From contig CAWFWX010000003.1 of NCBI GenBank assembly GCA_963819635.1, forward strand, positions 248,001-312,000: DNA of 64,000 bases, in the 5' to 3' direction. Within the stretch, counting starts at the first letter, position 1; every line of letters starts with the position of its first letter. This DNA comes from JACVRW01 sp963819635 (lineage in GTDB: Bacteria > Actinomycetota > Thermoleophilia > Solirubrobacterales > Thermoleophilaceae). The notes beneath the pieces were generated by a model. It was given only the letters and a program-made list of their open reading frames with translations, made no database searches and had not been told where the DNA came from. This document shows positions 33,855 through 43,099 of this stretch, piece by piece. Both the position numbers and the translations under genes were made by a program.

Positions 33855-35656
33855 ACGAGTCGCCCGGCCTCCCGCGCGGCCTCCTCTGCGGCGTCGAGCT
33901 GGCGCTCGATGAGCTCGAGGCCGGAGGCCCAGAAGCCGGGATCGGAGAGGTCCACGCCCACGATCGCCCCGAGCTCCTCCGGCGGCCGCGAGCCGCCGGC
34001 CCGCAGGAGGTCGAGGTAGGACGAGACGAAGCCCTCGCCCTGCTCCTCGTACTTGCGGTACACGGACAGGGCCAGCAGGTGGCCGTACGCGTATGCGTAC
34101 ACGTAGCCGGGCGCGTCCACGAAGTGCCAGATGTACGACCACCAGATGCCGTAGTCGTCGTCGACCTCGACGCTGTCCCCGAGCAGATCCGCCTGCGTCG
34201 AGAGCCAGAGCTCCTGGAAGCGGTCGACCGACAGCTCGCCCTGCTCGCGCCGCGAGGTGTGGATCGCGTCCTCGAAGCGGTTCATCGCGATCTGGCGGAA
34301 CACGGCGGCGACGGCGCCGTCCAGCGCCCCGGCGAGCAGGTCGAGGCGCTCGGCCGCGCCCGGCGCGCGCTCGAGCAGCCGCTCGAGCACGATGTTCTCG
34401 CCGAAGATCGACGCGGTCTCCGCGAGCGTGAGCGGCGTCGTGAAGTGGAAGATGCCCTGCGGCCCCGCGAGCGTGGCGTGCACGCCGTGGCCGAGCTCGT
34501 GGGCCATCGTGAGCACGTCGTGCGGCCGCGAGGTGTAGTTCAGCATCACGTACGGGTGCGCCGACGGCACCGTGTACGAGCAGAACGCGCCGCCGCGCTT
34601 CCCGGAACGGGGCGGGCCGTCCATGTAGCCGCCGGTGAAGAACTCCTCGGCCGTGGCGCCGAGCTCAGGCGAGAAGGTGCGGTAGCAGTCGAGCACGATC
34701 TCCTCGGCCTCGCCGTAGGGGATGTGGTCGTCGCTGTCCGACACCGGGGCCATCCGGTCGTAGTACGCGAGCCTGTCGAGCCCGAGGAGGCGCGCCTTGA
34801 GCGCGTACCAGCGCCGCGCGAGGTCGTAGCGGCCCTGGACGGCATCGATCAGCGCCTCGACCGACTCGTCGCTGGCCTCGTTCGCCAGGTTGCGCGACGC
34901 CAGCCAATGCTTGTAGCCGCGCAGCCGGTCCTTCGTGGCCTTGTCCTGGAGCAGCGTGTTGAAGACGAACGCGCGCGAGCGGAGGTCGGGGCGGAGCGAC
35001 GCCGTCACCGCCTCGGCGGCGACGCGCCGGCGCTCGCGGTCCGGGTGCTGGAGCAGCGAGAGGCCCTCCTCGAGCGAGGCGGGCTCGTCGTGATCCGGCA
35101 GCTCGACCTCCAGAGCCGACGTCTGCTCGGTGAAGAGGCGCTGGAACGCCGAGCCGCCGGTCACGTTCGTCTCGGTGAGGATGCGCTCCTCCGGCTCGGA
35201 GAGCTGGTGGGGCAGGTAGCGGCGGAGGTTGCGCAGGTGCTGGGCGCAGAAGCCGAGCTCGGGCGCCTCGAGCAGCTCGCCGGCGCGCTCGTCGGGGACG
35301 AGGTTCCACTCGAGGTCGAAGAAGAGCAGCTGGGTCTCGATCGCCGCGCCGAGCTCGCGCGCCTTCTGCATGCGCGCGCCGCGCTCGGGGTCGGCCGTGT
35401 CGAGCGAGTAGCTCAGCATGGCGTAGGAGCCCGCGCGACCGCCGAGGTCGTGCATGGCGCCCAGCTCCTCCATGGCCTCCGCCAGCTCGGCCACGTCGAG
35501 CTCGTGGACGCGGCCCTTGTAGCGGGCGGCGAAGGCCTCGGCGCGCTCGCGCGCCTCTTCGAGCATTGCCTGGACGGCCTCCGGGCCGCGGTTGTCGACC
35601 AGCGGCTCGAGGTCCCAATTGGCGGCTGCCAGCTTCTCGTCTGCGGTTGCGCTCAC
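33851..35656 (-). CDS. pepF: oligoendopeptidase F (M3 family)
   Basis: A 601-residue cytosolic zinc oligopeptidase. The M3 active site is MAHELGHGVHA, with His386, Glu387 and His390; the third ligand Glu comes from LAETASIFGENIV. The long helical N-terminal region (LGAMHDLGGRAGSYAMLSYS and on) matches the PepF family, and the length is normal. It degrades peptides of roughly 7-17 residues. It is followed by a coupled methyltransferase and preceded, 10 bp away, by a 3-hydroxyacyl-CoA dehydrogenase on the same strand. Confidence 0.92.
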   Translation of the reverse strand: MSATADEKLAAANWDLEPLVDNRGPEAVQAMLEEARERAEAFAARYKGRVHELDVAELAEAMEELGAMHDLGGRAGSYAMLSYSLDTADPERGARMQKARELGAAIETQLLFFDLEWNLVPDERAGELLEAPELGFCAQHLRNLRRYLPHQLSEPEERILTETNVTGGSAFQRLFTEQTSALEVELPDHDEPASLEEGLSLLQHPDRERRRVAAEAVTASLRPDLRSRAFVFNTLLQDKATKDRLRGYKHWLASRNLANEASDESVEALIDAVQGRYDLARRWYALKARLLGLDRLAYYDRMAPVSDSDDHIPYGEAEEIVLDCYRTFSPELGATAEEFFTGGYMDGPPRSGKRGGAFCSYTVPSAHPYVMLNYTSRPHDVLTMAHELGHGVHATLAGPQGIFHFTTPLTLAETASIFGENIVLERLLERAPGAAERLDLLAGALDGAVAAVFRQIAMNRFEDAIHTSRREQGELSVDRFQELWLSTQADLLGDSVEVDDDYGIWWSYIWHFVDAPGYVYAYAYGHLLALSVYRKYEEQGEGFVSSYLDLLRAGGSRPPEELGAIVGVDLSDPGFWASGLELIERQLDAAEEAAREAGRLV

Positions 35657-35666
35657 AGAGCCGAGG

Positions 35667-36515
35667 TTAGCCAGAGTAGTCGTAGAAACCGCGCCCCGAC
35701 TTGCGGCCGAGGAGGCCCGCCTCGACCATGCGGTTGAGCACGGCGGGCGCCACCGAGGCCGGGTCCCTGAACTCCTCGTAGAGCGACTCCGAGACCGCCA
35801 GCAGCGTGTCGAGCCCGATCAGGTCCGCGAGCTGGAGCGGGCCCATCGGGTGCGCGCAGCCCTTCATCATCCCCTCGTCGATGTCCTCCTTCGACGCGAA
35901 GCCCGACTCGTACATCCGGATCGCCGAGAGGAGGTAGGGGATCAGCAGGGCGTTCACGACGAACCCGGCGCGATCCTGCGAATGGATCGTGGTCTTGCCG
36001 AGCGTCTCTTCCGCGAACGACGTGGCCAGCTCGATCGTCTCGTCCGAGGTCATGATCGAGCGGACGACCTCGACGAGCGGGAGCACCGGCACGGGGTTGA
36101 AGAAGTGGAGGCCGACCACACGGCCGGGGTGCGTCGTCTCGGCGCCCAGCTTCATGATCGGCACCGACGACGTGTTCGATGCGAGGAACTCCGCCTCGGG
36201 GAGCGCCTCGTCCAGCCGCTTGAAGACACGGCGCTTCAGCTCCTCGTCCTCGAAGACCGCCTCGATCGCGGCGTCCGCGCCCTCGACGTCGGCGAAGCTC
36301 GTCGTGAAGGCCAGCCGCCCGGCGGCCGCCTCGCGGTCGGGCGCGTCCAGCTTGCCCGCCTTGACCGCGCGGTCGAGCGAGCGCTCGATCGCCGCCTCGG
36401 CGCGGGCGACGCCGGCTTCGTCGGCCTCGATCACGGTCACATCGACGCCCGAGCGGGCGCAGACCTCCGCGATCCCCGAGCCCATCAGCCCTCCGCCCAC
36501 GACGCCGACTCGCAT
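35667..36515 (-). CDS. 3-hydroxybutyryl-CoA dehydrogenase
   Basis: A 282-residue NAD-dependent 3-hydroxyacyl-CoA dehydrogenase. The Rossmann motif VGVVGGGLMGSGIAEVCARS opens the protein. LASNTSSVPI and the catalytic GLHFFNPVPVLPLVEVV (His/Glu dyad) follow, then DRAGFVVNALLIPYL and a C-terminal GLLGRKSGRGFYDYS. It would oxidise (S)-3-hydroxyacyl-CoA in beta-oxidation or butyrate-type metabolism. Divergent from the nitronate monooxygenase with 23 bp between starts, in which TTGACC and TTATCT could serve as promoter boxes. Confidence 0.93.
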   Translation of the reverse strand: MRVGVVGGGLMGSGIAEVCARSGVDVTVIEADEAGVARAEAAIERSLDRAVKAGKLDAPDREAAAGRLAFTTSFADVEGADAAIEAVFEDEELKRRVFKRLDEALPEAEFLASNTSSVPIMKLGAETTHPGRVVGLHFFNPVPVLPLVEVVRSIMTSDETIELATSFAEETLGKTTIHSQDRAGFVVNALLIPYLLSAIRMYESGFASKEDIDEGMMKGCAHPMGPLQLADLIGLDTLLAVSESLYEEFRDPASVAPAVLNRMVEAGLLGRKSGRGFYDYSG

Positions 36516-36538
36516 CGCGTTGACCTTATCTTCTGACC

Positions 36539-37596
36539 GTGGCCTTCTCGCTCTCGCGAGCTCGAGCATCCGATCGTCCAGGCGCCGCTGGGCGGCGGGC
36601 CCGGGATCCCCGCGCTCGCAGCCGCCGTGTCGGAGGCCGGCGGCCTGGGTTTCCTCGCAGCCGGCTACCGGACGACGGAAGCGGTGAGGACCGAGCTCGG
36701 AGATTTGCGCGGGCTGACCGCGCGCCCGTTCGGGCTGAACCTGTTCGTGCCCGGGCCCGCGAGCGGCGATTCCGCCGCGCTGGAGCGCTATGCCGATGCG
36801 ATACGAGCGGAGGCCGCGCGGCTCGGAGTCGAGCCCGGTGAGCCGCGCCACGACGACGACCACTGGGAGGCGAAGCTCGAGCTGGCGCGCGACGAGCGCG
36901 TGCCGGTGGTTTCGTTCACGTTCGGGTGCCCGGAGGGCGGTGTGGTGCGCTCACTTCGGGAGGCGGGCTGTGCGGTGTGGGTCACGGTCACGACCCCATC
37001 CGAGGCGACGGCCGCGGCCGGCGTCGGGCGCCGACGCCCTGGTGGTCCAGGGCATTGAGGGGGGTGGGCACCGGGGGACCCATGATCCCGCTGCGCCTGG
37101 CGACATCGGGCTGCTCGCGCTGCTCCAGCTGGTCCGTGCCGTGACGGAGCTTCCGCTGGTGGCCACGGGCGGCATCGCGACCGGTCGCGGCGTGGCCGCG
37201 GTGCTCGCGGCCGGCGCCGCGGCGGCGCAGCTGGGCACCGCGTTCATGCTCACTCCGGAGGCGGCCACCGCGTCCGCGCATCGTGAGGCCCTGCGCGGCG
37301 ACGTACCGACCGCGGTGACGCGCGCGTTCACCGGCCGCAGCGCGCGCGGGATCGAGAACCGCTTCATGCGCGAGCACGAGCCCGAGGCGCCGCTCGCGTA
37401 CCCGGAGGTGCACAACCTGACCGCGCCGCTGCGGGCGGCCGCGCGGGAGGGTGGCGACGCCGACGGCTTCAACCTCTGGGCGGGGCAGGCGTATTCGCTG
37501 GCGGTTGCAGGCGTGCCGGCGGGGGAGTTGGTCAGGACGCTCGCTGCCGAGGCGCGCGAGGCGCTTCGAACTGCAGCATTGAGGTATTCGGGTTAG
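36539..37596 (+). pseudogene. nitronate monooxygenase (NMO/FabK family), interrupted by two +1 frameshifts
   Basis: An FMN-dependent TIM barrel that oxidises alkyl nitronates such as propionate 3-nitronate. With an extra C removed at about 36557 the N-terminus reads MAFSLSELEHPIVQAPLGGG. Then SEAGGLGFLAAGYR and PFGLNLFVP follow. A run of three G at 37026-37028 must lose one base to restore GADALVVQGIEGGGHRG, which holds the catalytic His. LLALLQLVRAVTELPLVATG and AAAAQLGTAFM (FMN phosphate site) complete the domain. The joined length is about 351 residues. The stop lies at the first base of the second composite hairpin element. Confidence 0.85.
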
Positions 37597-37658
37597 GCGC
37601 TTTTTGTACCCCAGGGGGTACAAAAGTCGACTTACCCCGATGAGCCCTCGCTCATCGG
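37596..37658. repeat. composite hairpin element, copy B
   Basis: This copy has a perfect hairpin CTTTTGTACCCC/GGGGTACAAAAG apart from one extra T in the left arm (37600-37626), then AGTCGACT (37625-37632) and ACCCC. A second hairpin follows with nine perfect pairs: CCGATGAGC (37637-37645), loop CCTC, GCTCATCGG (37650-37658). The first 43 bp match copy A at 11767. It overlaps the nitronate monooxygenase stop and contains the stop codon of the convergent SDR. Confidence 0.75.
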
Positions 37659-38346
37659 CCGGAACGTCGTCGTGAGGATCCGCAGGTTGCGGGGCCGCGT
37701 GACGGCGAACAGGACGACCTCGGCCACGTCCTCCGCAGCTCATCATCTGATCGAGACCCGGGTCGCCGTGCTCGCGGCCGGTTCCGATCGCGAACTCCGT
37801 GTGGACCCCGCCGGGCGCGATGTTGGTCGCGCGTACGCCGTGCTCGCGGAGCTCGTGGTCGAGCGCGCGGGTGAAGCCCACCTGCCCGAACTTCGAGGCG
37901 TTGTAGACGGCCTCCCCGGGGAAGGCCCGGACGCCCGCCACGCTCGCCAGCGAGACGAAGTCGCCCTCGCCGGAGGCGATCAGGTGCGGGAGCGTGGCCG
38001 CGGCCGTGTAGAGCGTGCCCTTCAGGTTCACGTCGATCATCGCCTCGAGCGCGTCCGGGTCGAGCTCGAGGAAGGGCCCGTACGAGCCCACGCCGGCGTT
38101 GGCGACGGCTATGTGGAGGCGGCCGAAGCGCTCGACCACCTCGGCGGTGGCCCGCTCGACCGCGGCGCGGTCGCGCACGTCGCAGGCGATGCCGAGCGAG
38201 CGCTCGAGTCCGAGGTCGTCGCCGCGCCGGGAGATCAGCCCCACCGACGCGCCGGCGTCGTGGAGCGAGCGGGCCACGGCCGCGCCGATGCCGCCGCTGG
38301 CGCCGGTGATGAGCGCAACCTTGCCGTCAAGCGGAGTCACTTGCAC
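37632..38346 (-). pseudogene. short-chain dehydrogenase, interrupted by one +1 frameshift
   Basis: A classical SDR with ITGASGGIGAAVA at ~13-25, VANAG at 81-85 and the catalytic YNASK with Tyr148/Lys152. Frame 1 is coherent to DQMMS; removing one base near 37737 restores AEDVAEVVLFAVTRPRNLRI and a stop at 37632. The joined product is about 237 residues, the usual size. The last codons and the stop lie inside the hairpin element. The GTG start overlaps the HAD gene by 20 bp, so the two share a transcript. Substrate unknown. Confidence 0.82.
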
Positions 38347-39124
38347 CGTCCAGGCTTTCGATGAGGTCCGCGACCGAGCCCACGATCCTCGAGGGGCGGT
38401 ACGAGTAGCGCTCGGCCTCGCCGGGTGTCGTCACGCCCGTCAGAACCAGGATCGTCTCGAGCCCCGCCTCGAGCCCGGCGACGACGTCGGTGTCCATGCG
38501 GTCGCCGATCATCGCGGTGGTCTCCGAGTGGGCGTCGATGGCGTTGAGCGCGGAGCGCATCATCAGCGGGTTCGGCTTGCCGACGTAGTAGGGATCGACC
38601 CCGGTGGCACGGCTGATCAGCGCGGCCACGGATCCGGTCGCGGGGAGCAGGCCGTCGGGAGTGGGGCCGACGTTGTCCGGGTTCGTCGCGATGAAGCGCG
38701 CGCCGCCCGCTATGAGGCGGATCGCCAGGGTGATGCGCTCGAAGCTGTAGGTGCGGGTCTCGCCGAGCACGACGTAGTCGGGATCGGTCTCGCTCAGGGT
38801 GTAGCCCTCGTCGTGCAGAGCCGTGGTGAGCCCGGATTCGCCGATCACGAAGGCCGAGCCGCCGGGGCGCTGGTCGGCGAGGAACTTGCCGGTCGCGAGC
38901 GCAGACGTCCAGATCGACTCCTCCGGCACGTCGAGGCCCGTGCGCCTGAGCCGCGCGGCCAGGTCGCGCTGCGTGTAGATCGAGTTGTTCGTGAGCACCA
39001 GGAACGGCAGGCCGAGCTCGCGGAGCCGCGTGAGGAAGTCGTTGGCGCCGGGGACGGCCTGCTGCTCGCGCACCAGGACGCCGTCCATGTCCATCAGCCA
39101 GGAGCGGATCTCGCGGGGGGTCAT
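38327..39124 (-). CDS. HAD-IIA family hydrolase (NagD-like phosphatase)
   Basis: A 265-residue phosphatase. The nucleophile motif DMDGVLV has Asp12/Asp14. Motif II lies in FLVLTNNS, the C2 cap follows (RTYSFERITLAIRLIAGG) with FIATNPDNVGPTPDG, and motifs III/IV are GKPNPLMMRSA and MIGDRMDTDVVAGLEAGL. The family dephosphorylates nucleotides or sugar phosphates. It overlaps the cupin gene upstream (ATGA) and the SDR downstream, so cupin-HAD-SDR form one minus-strand operon. Confidence 0.9.
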   Translation of the reverse strand: MTPREIRSWLMDMDGVLVREQQAVPGANDFLTRLRELGLPFLVLTNNSIYTQRDLAARLRRTGLDVPEESIWTSALATGKFLADQRPGGSAFVIGESGLTTALHDEGYTLSETDPDYVVLGETRTYSFERITLAIRLIAGGARFIATNPDNVGPTPDGLLPATGSVAALISRATGVDPYYVGKPNPLMMRSALNAIDAHSETTAMIGDRMDTDVVAGLEAGLETILVLTGVTTPGEAERYSYRPSRIVGSVADLIESLDGASDSA

Positions 39125-39471
39125 GTCGCGTAATTCTCGCTGCCCATGACGTGCAGAGAAATGTACGGCTCGTTGCCGACCACCCAACTGTCGTGCCCGG
39201 GCGGCACGTAGAAGAGGTCGCCGGGCCCCATCACCCGCTCCTCGCCGTCGTCCATCTTCACGGCCGCCCGGCCGCTGATCACGAGGCCCACGTGCTCGAC
39301 CATGCATGACGCGGCGCCGGCCGGCCCCCCGACGTGCTCGGACCACTTCCAGCCCGGCTCGTAGGTCGCCCGGCCGATCGTCATCGGCCCCACCGAGTAG
39401 AGCTCGAAGCGGCCGTGCTCGAAGGTGCGCGTCTCCGTGGGCTCGTCCAGGTTCACCAGCGTGAGGTCCAT
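39121..39471 (-). CDS. cupin-domain protein
   Basis: A 116-residue single-domain cupin. Motif 1 is WSEHVGGPAGAASCMVEHVG and motif 2 is DLFYVPPGHDSWVVGNEP, with a conserved acidic turn between them (MDDGEERVMGPGD). Histidines in both motifs could bind a metal. The ATG at 39471 lies 84 bp from the divergent tadA start. The function is not predictable; small cupins often act as isomerases, dioxygenases or binding proteins. Confidence 0.82.
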   Translation of the reverse strand: MDLTLVNLDEPTETRTFEHGRFELYSVGPMTIGRATYEPGWKWSEHVGGPAGAASCMVEHVGLVISGRAAVKMDDGEERVMGPGDLFYVPPGHDSWVVGNEPYISLHVMGSENYAT

Positions 39472-39555
39472 TCCGGCGAAGTCTGGCGTCTCTCGCCGCG
39501 CGCCGCTGTCCGACCGACCGGGGGCGAATCCCCGTGCCCGCGGACTCCCCCGGGC

Positions 39556-40737
39556 ATGGAAGCTCTCGACGACCTCGCCGCCGCCCTGCGCGAGCGGCTG
39601 ATCGAGCGGGCGCGCTCGGGCGAGGCGGGTGACGCCGCGCTCGACGCGGAGGTGCGCTCGCTGGTCGAGCGCGAGGCCGGCTCGCTCCCGGACGCAGAGC
39701 GCCAGGCGCTCTGCCGGCGGGTGCTCCTGCTCGCCACCGGACTGGGGCCGCTCGAGCCGCTGATGGCGGATCCCTCGGTCGACGAGGTGATGGTCAACGG
39801 GCCGGCGCAGGTGTACGTCGAGCGGGCCGGCAAGGTCCATCACACGGGCGTATCCTTCGCAGGCGAGGCGGAGCTGATGCACGCCATCGAGCGTGTGCTG
39901 GCGCCGCTGGGGCGGAGGGTGGACGAAGCGTCGCCGATGTGCGACGCCCGGCTTCTCGATGGCTCGCGGGTGAACGTCGTGATCCCGCCGCTGTCGCTGT
40001 CGGGGCCGTGCCTGACCGTGCGCCGCTTCAGGCATGAGGGCTTCTCGCTGCGCGAGCTGGTGGAGCGCGGGACGATGCCGGGCGAGGTCGCGGAGCTCCT
40101 GGCGCTGTGCGTGGCCGCCCGGGCCGCGGTGCTGGTGAGCGGCGGGACCGGCTCGGGCAAGACCACGACGCTCGGCGCTCTCTCGGGTGCGATCCCCGGC
40201 GAGGAGCGAATCGTGACCATCGAGGACGCCGCGGAGCTGCGGCTGCGCCAGCGCCACGTGGTGCGGCTCGAGTCGCGGCCGGCGAACCTCGAGGGGCGCG
40301 GCGAGGTGACGATCAGGCAGCTCGTGGTGAACGCGCTCCGGATGCGGCCGGACCGGATCGTGGTCGGCGAGGTCCGTGGCCCGGAGGCGCTCGACATGCT
40401 GCAGGCGCTGAACACGGGCCACGACGGCTCGCTGACGACGGTGCACGCGAACTCGCCCGCCGACGCCCTCCGGCGCGTGGAGACGCTCGCGCTGATGGCG
40501 GGCGTGGGACTGCCGCACGCGGCCATCCGCGACCAGGTGGCGAGCGCGCTCGACGTGGTCGTCCATCAGACGCGGCTCCCCGACGGCTCGCGCGTGGTCG
40601 AGTCGGTGAGCGAGGTGGCACGCGTGGCCGGCGGAGCCGGAACCCGCGAGCTCTGGAGCCGCGGCAGCCGGCTGCGGCCGCCCGGCCCGGGCGAGCTCGC
40701 GAGGCGGCTGGACGCGCTGCGAGGCGCGCGCTCGTGA
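39556..40737 (+). CDS. tadA: Flp/Tad pilus secretion ATPase TadA/CpaF
   Basis: A 393-residue hexameric secretion ATPase powering Tad pilus assembly at the inner face of the membrane. The N-terminal domain has LGPLEPLMADPSVDEVMVNG, the usual CpaF segment. Walker A GGTGSGKTTT is at 196-205, the Asp box IVTIEDAAELRL follows, and the His box is LTTVHANSPADALRR. The ATG at 39556 is preceded by cupin-divergent sequence. The stop overlaps tadB (GTGA), and tadC follows, so this is the motor and platform half of a Tad locus. Confidence 0.92.
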   Translation: MEALDDLAAALRERLIERARSGEAGDAALDAEVRSLVEREAGSLPDAERQALCRRVLLLATGLGPLEPLMADPSVDEVMVNGPAQVYVERAGKVHHTGVSFAGEAELMHAIERVLAPLGRRVDEASPMCDARLLDGSRVNVVIPPLSLSGPCLTVRRFRHEGFSLRELVERGTMPGEVAELLALCVAARAAVLVSGGTGSGKTTTLGALSGAIPGEERIVTIEDAAELRLRQRHVVRLESRPANLEGRGEVTIRQLVVNALRMRPDRIVVGEVRGPEALDMLQALNTGHDGSLTTVHANSPADALRRVETLALMAGVGLPHAAIRDQVASALDVVVHQTRLPDGSRVVESVSEVARVAGGAGTRELWSRGSRLRPPGPGELARRLDALRGARS

Positions 40738-41597
40738 CCGCGGCTTTCGTGGCCTTCGTCGCGGGTGCTTCGGCCGGACTCGCGGCGCTCGAGCTCGGCG
40801 GGGGCGTGCGCGCGCTGCTCCTGGCGCGCGGACCGCGGTGGGTGCGGTTGATCGCGGCTCTCGTCGAGGCGCTCGTTCGGGTGGGGCGGGAGGGCCGCGA
40901 TCCGGGCGCCGTCGAGCGGCGGAGGTTGCTCCTCTGCGGCTCGGCGGTCGCGTTCGCGGCGGGGTTCGTCACCTTCGGACCGCTCGCCGGGCTGGGGCTC
41001 GCCGCCGCGGGCCCGTTCGCCGTCGCGCGGGCGCTCGCCGCCCGGCGGCGCCGGTACCGGTCGGCGGTCGACGCGGGAGTCGCGGAGATGGCGGTCGCGA
41101 TCGCGGACGCCCTCGCCGGCGGTCGCTCGCTTCGATCGGCGCTGGACGACGCCGCGGCCGGAATCGGCGGCGCGGCCGGCCATGAGCTGCGCCGCACCGC
41201 CGCCGAGCTGGCCGCCGGCGCCGCGACCGACGACGCGCTCGAGGCGATGCGCCGGCGCGCCCGCTCGCCGGGCATGGACACGCTCGTGGCCGCCTGCCTC
41301 CTGCAGCGCCGCGCGGGCGGCGACCTCGCGCGGCTGCTGCGCGAGAGCGCCCGGGCGCTCGAGGATCAGGCGCGGCTCGAGGACGAGGTGCGGTCCGCGA
41401 CAGCCCAGGCGCGCTTCACGGCGCTCATCGTCGTGCTGCTGCCCCTGGGCGGCGCCCTGCTGGCCGAGCTGGCCAGCCCCGGCTGGTTCGTGAGCCTGTG
41501 GAGCTCGTTCCTGACCGCCTGGCTGGTGGGAATCGCGCTCCTCCTCCAAGTCCTGGCGGCGATCCTGATGCACCGGCTCGGCCGCCTCCGATGGTGA
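40734..41597 (+). CDS. tadB: Tad pilus platform protein TadB (type II secretion F domain)
   Basis: A 287-residue inner-membrane protein. Two N-terminal helices (AAFVAFVAGASAGLAALELG and LLLCGSAVAFAAGFVTFG) precede the cytoplasmic T2SF domain (VAEMAVAIADALAGGRSLRS; GGDLARLLRESARALEDQARL). Two C-terminal helices follow (FTALIVVLLPLGGALLAEL and LVGIALLLQVLAAILM). It forms the assembly platform with TadC. It is translationally coupled to tadA through GTGA; tadC begins 52 bp later. Confidence 0.88.
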   Translation: MTAAFVAFVAGASAGLAALELGGGVRALLLARGPRWVRLIAALVEALVRVGREGRDPGAVERRRLLLCGSAVAFAAGFVTFGPLAGLGLAAAGPFAVARALAARRRRYRSAVDAGVAEMAVAIADALAGGRSLRSALDDAAAGIGGAAGHELRRTAAELAAGAATDDALEAMRRRARSPGMDTLVAACLLQRRAGGDLARLLRESARALEDQARLEDEVRSATAQARFTALIVVLLPLGGALLAELASPGWFVSLWSSFLTAWLVGIALLLQVLAAILMHRLGRLRW

Positions 41598-41649
41598 CCG
41601 GCCCGCGGCCGCCGACCGCCGTCCCAGCCGACCGGAGCAGCGGCGGCCG

Positions 41650-42495
41650 ATGCTGAGCGCCTGTCTGGCATTCGTCGCAGCCGCCAGCGGCACCGCCGGG
41701 GTGCTGCTGCTCGTTCCCGAGCCCGCCCGGAGGCCCGGCACACCCGCGACCCGGCTGCTCCTGGTCCTCGCCTCCGCCGGCCGGCTCCTTCGCCCGCCCG
41801 GAGCGCCGGCCGATCTCCGCGGGCGCATCGAGGCCGCGGGGCGGCCGGCCGGCCTCGGCGTTCGCGAGGTGATGGCCGCGAAGCTCGCAGCCGCGCTCCT
41901 CGGAGCGACCGTCGCCGTGCCGCTCGCCGCGCTCGCACCCGGTCGGCTCGGCCTGCTCCTCGGGGCGGCGGCACCCGTCGCCGGCTTTCTCGCTCCCGAC
42001 CTCTGGCTCGGCCGCCTCGGCGCCGAGCGGGCCAGGCGGGTACGCCGCGAGCTCCCGGGCCTGCTCGACATCCTGCGCGTGACGGTCGAGGCGGGCGGGT
42101 CGCTCGCCTCGTCGCTGAGGGCGGTGGGGGAGCGAGCCGAAGGTCCGCTCGCTCGCGAGTGGGTGGCGGTGGCGAACGAGGTCGCCCTCGGCGTCCCGCT
42201 GAGCCGGGCGCTGGACGAGCTCAGCGCCCGCCTCCCGCAGGCTGAGATCGGCGCCTTCGTGGCGGCGCTCCAGCGGGCCGGCCGCCACGGCGCGCCTCTT
42301 GCCGACACGCTCGCCGCCCAGGCCCGCGCCGCCCGCTTCGCGCTTGCGCGCAGGATCCGCGACGACGCCGCCCGGGCCGGCCCCAAGCTCCAGCTCGTCG
42401 TTGCCCTGCTGCTCGTGCCGTCGGTCCTGCTCCTGGTGGCCGCGGCGCTGGCATCGGCGCTGCTCGATGGCAGCGCCGATGCCGTGCCGCTCTAG
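41650..42495 (+). CDS. tadC: Tad pilus platform protein TadC (type II secretion F domain)
   Basis: A 281-residue membrane protein with N-terminal helices (LSACLAFVAAASGTAGVLLL and ALLGATVAVPLAALA) and the T2SF domain ELPGLLDILRVTVEAGGSLA. AFVAALQRAGRHGAPLADTL and a C-terminal helix VALLLVPSVLLLVAAALA complete it. It partners with TadB. No Flp pilin, prepilin peptidase or TadZ gene follows; the next gene is on the other strand, so the rest of the system must lie elsewhere. Confidence 0.85.
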   Translation: MLSACLAFVAAASGTAGVLLLVPEPARRPGTPATRLLLVLASAGRLLRPPGAPADLRGRIEAAGRPAGLGVREVMAAKLAAALLGATVAVPLAALAPGRLGLLLGAAAPVAGFLAPDLWLGRLGAERARRVRRELPGLLDILRVTVEAGGSLASSLRAVGERAEGPLAREWVAVANEVALGVPLSRALDELSARLPQAEIGAFVAALQRAGRHGAPLADTLAAQARAARFALARRIRDDAARAGPKLQLVVALLLVPSVLLLVAAALASALLDGSADAVPL

Positions 42496-42532
42496 GCCCC
42501 GCCTCCCGCGGGGCCGCCCGCGTACCCCTGAG

Positions 42533-43099
42533 TCAGCAGGAGACGATCAGGTGGAACGGCCGGTCGACCGTTGTGGCGCCGGTGCTGTCGCGTGTCACGA
42601 CGAGCACGCCGTTCGCGTTACCGGCCAGCGCGCTCACCGCGATCTCGCCCGCGGGTGGGGCCCCGTCGGCGGTGTCGCCGAGAGTCGCGAAGTACGTGCA
42701 GGCCTTCACGTCGACGCCCATGACCACCTGGTACTGGCCCTCGCCGGTGCGGCTGGCCGAGGTCGTGCCGCGCCCGCGTGACAGCGAGCCGGTGGCGGAG
42801 ACCACCGCGTGGCGGCTCAGGCCGTCGGCCACGCCGGCGTCGTCGACCTTGCGGATGTCGCCGGCGTCGAGCTGCGACGCGTCGAGCGTCGTCTCCTTGA
42901 TCGCGCCGCCTCCGAAGCCGTTTGGCTTGGCCTCGTTGCCGCGCAGCGTCCCGTCCTTGAAGTCGCGGTTGCGAATCGAGCCGTCGACGATGTCATCTGA
43001 GTCGATCGTCGCCGCCGCGTACGCGACGCCACTGAGGGCGACGAACAGCGCGAGGCAGGCGATTACCAGTGCAGGTGAGGGTGTTCGTATTCGGTCCAT
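42533..43099 (-). CDS. secreted hypothetical protein of an actinobacterial family
   Basis: A 188-residue exported protein. The signal peptide is clear (SPALVIACLALFVALSGVAYA, cleavage near residue 29). Next comes a repeat-like stretch IDSDDIVDGSIRNRDFKDG with alternating hydrophobic and polar residues reminiscent of a beta-helix or trimeric stalk. A C-terminal domain has two cysteines (VKACTYFATLG and LIVSC), probably disulphide-bonded. I do not know its function. A perfect 7-bp palindrome touches its start codon. It is divergent from the mraZ operon. Confidence 0.7.
   Translation of the reverse strand: MDRIRTPSPALVIACLALFVALSGVAYAAATIDSDDIVDGSIRNRDFKDGTLRGNEAKPNGFGGGAIKETTLDASQLDAGDIRKVDDAGVADGLSRHAVVSATGSLSRGRGTTSASRTGEGQYQVVMGVDVKACTYFATLGDTADGAPPAGEIAVSALAGNANGVLVVTRDSTGATTVDRPFHLIVSC

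Noticed and set aside
37596..37658. Hairpin element as a canonical rho-independent terminator
   Set aside because: The stems are preceded by T and followed by A on both strands, so neither direction has a T-run after the stem.
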